Below the pieces are notes generated by a model. It saw only the letters and a list, made by a program, of their open reading frames with translations, was not told the DNA's origin and did not search any database. A DNA stretch of 50,620 nucleotides, taken from the NCBI GenBank assembly GCA_017548425.1, contig JAFZAB010000114.1:1-50620 (forward strand), given 5' to 3'. The position numbers and the translations under genes were made by a program. This document shows, one piece after another, positions 50,207-50,620 of this stretch (position 1 is the stretch's first letter; each line of letters opens with the position of its first letter). This DNA is from Victivallales bacterium (GTDB lineage: Bacteria > Verrucomicrobiota > Lentisphaeria > Oligosphaerales > Oligosphaeraceae).

Positions 50207-50620
50207 GTTCGCTCCTGTTTTTTGTACTACTATTGTTCATTTTTTTTGTTTTTTTGACAAAATCTACCATGCGCTTTTCTGTCGCACGAAGCGCTTTCAG
50301 ACCGTCTGAACAGACAGACCATGGACTTCAAGCTTCCGCATGAGGTTGTTTGCACATGCGCGAAGCGTGACGAACCGCCGAGCAGACGGAGGCCCACCCG
50401 ATTCCTCTTTGATCAAAATCACATATTGACAACAAACTCATCAGAACGATGGCCGACGTCTGCGAGGCATTTCTGTTTATTCAGTGTATTCAGTGGACTC
50501 ATAACAAACATTAGTGTTCATTCGTGTCCATTCGTGGTTCCCATGAATGTTTTGGTTGTGGCTTGACCGCTCCAAGGATATTGGTGAAAATCAACTGTCT
50601 GATAATGTACAGTGAAAATG
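50207..50620. other. Spacer with short tandem repeats, no convincing gene
   Basis: The stretch holds the upstream region of the minus-strand aldo/keto reductase gene. Near its end are two 9-mers (ATTCAGTGT, ATTCAGTGG at 50479-50496) and three 10-mers (ATTAGTGTTC, ATTCGTGTCC, ATTCGTGGTT at 50510-50539). No start codon with a ribosome-binding site or coding pattern is convincing. Confidence 0.55.

Noticed and set aside
49280..50257. A 325-codon plus-strand frame over the aldo/keto reductase
   Set aside because: Arginine-rich shadow of the minus-strand gene, which has intact AKR and ferredoxin motifs.
50321..50566. An 81-codon open frame near the window end
   Set aside because: No ribosome-binding site, runs through the short tandem repeats and shows no coding pattern.
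1..50620. tRNA, rRNA or known riboswitch genes
   Set aside because: No T-loop/anticodon arrangement, rRNA segment or recognised riboswitch core was seen by eye; a tRNAscan-SE and Rfam run would settle it.

Overview
The window looks like one contig of a Gram-negative, carbohydrate-degrading bacterium, most likely from the Lentisphaerota (Victivallis-like) or a relative. The reasons are: an LpxA enzyme for lipid A; several secreted or lipid-anchored proteins; a pseudopilin with the C-terminal H-X9-D[G/S] motif that is hugely expanded in Lentisphaerae, Planctomycetes and Verrucomicrobia; and a set of families typical of that group (GH78 rhamnosidases, DUF4838, PcRGLX/YetA-like lyase, BNR sialidase-like). 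The phylum call is inference from gene content. No rRNA or tRNA gene and no CRISPR array was seen.

Layout. 1-650: 5' end of an Rpn/PD-(D/E)XK transposase-like gene, then a gene-poor stretch with a 10-bp tandem array and a small foldback element. 650-4,560: housekeeping (rpsT, acyl-CoA ligase, a conserved unknown, secG, HPr). 4,560-7,750: a repeat-rich spacer and a cytoplasmic GH78-type rhamnosidase. 7,900-10,430: rplU, tyrS, lpxA. 10,560-16,200: pseudopilin, a three-gene polar amino acid ABC transporter with a sialidase-like gene directly behind it, and a KDG kinase. 16,300-17,210: small ORF and a HigBA toxin-antitoxin pair. 17,280-24,930: a minus-strand lyase-like/aldo-keto reductase pair opposite a plus-strand DUF4838/CDF transporter pair. 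24,980-28,620: hybrid histidine kinase and a DUF4143 ATPase whose upstream region carries an exact 33-bp-period repeat array. 29,150-32,400: an unknown exported protein, then a lipoprotein / radical SAM / pilin-like membrane protein group. 32,500-36,740: GH43-like, DUF1667-like fragment, MFS transporter, MBL-fold hydrolase, EEP-family hydrolase. 37,100-40,370: large secreted GH78. 40,690-48,960: a seven-gene sugar or cyclitol catabolic operon. 49,060-50,200: an aldo-keto reductase fused to a two-cluster ferredoxin.

How the genes work together. The secreted GH78, the exo-rhamnogalacturonan-lyase-like protein, the DUF4838 protein, the sialidase-like and GH43-like proteins fit breakdown of pectic or host glycans; KDG kinase, HPr and the 40.7-49.0 kb operon would handle the released sugars. 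That operon mixes inositol-pathway-like steps (IolB, a PfkB kinase, a class II aldolase) with a fucose/arabinose-isomerase-like enzyme, an FGGY kinase and a GlcD-like flavoprotein with an Fe-S partner, and does not match a textbook pathway.

The most unusual signals are in non-coding DNA: four copies of a three-hairpin element whose stems change sequence but keep pairing and spacing (15.0, 36.8, 36.9 and 45.5 kb); the 33-bp-period array in front of the DUF4143 ATPase; and several short tandem arrays with 7-, 9- or 10-bp periods. The most unusual gene group is the lipoprotein/radical SAM/pilin-like trio at 30.4-32.4 kb. All calls were made by eye; no database search was run.
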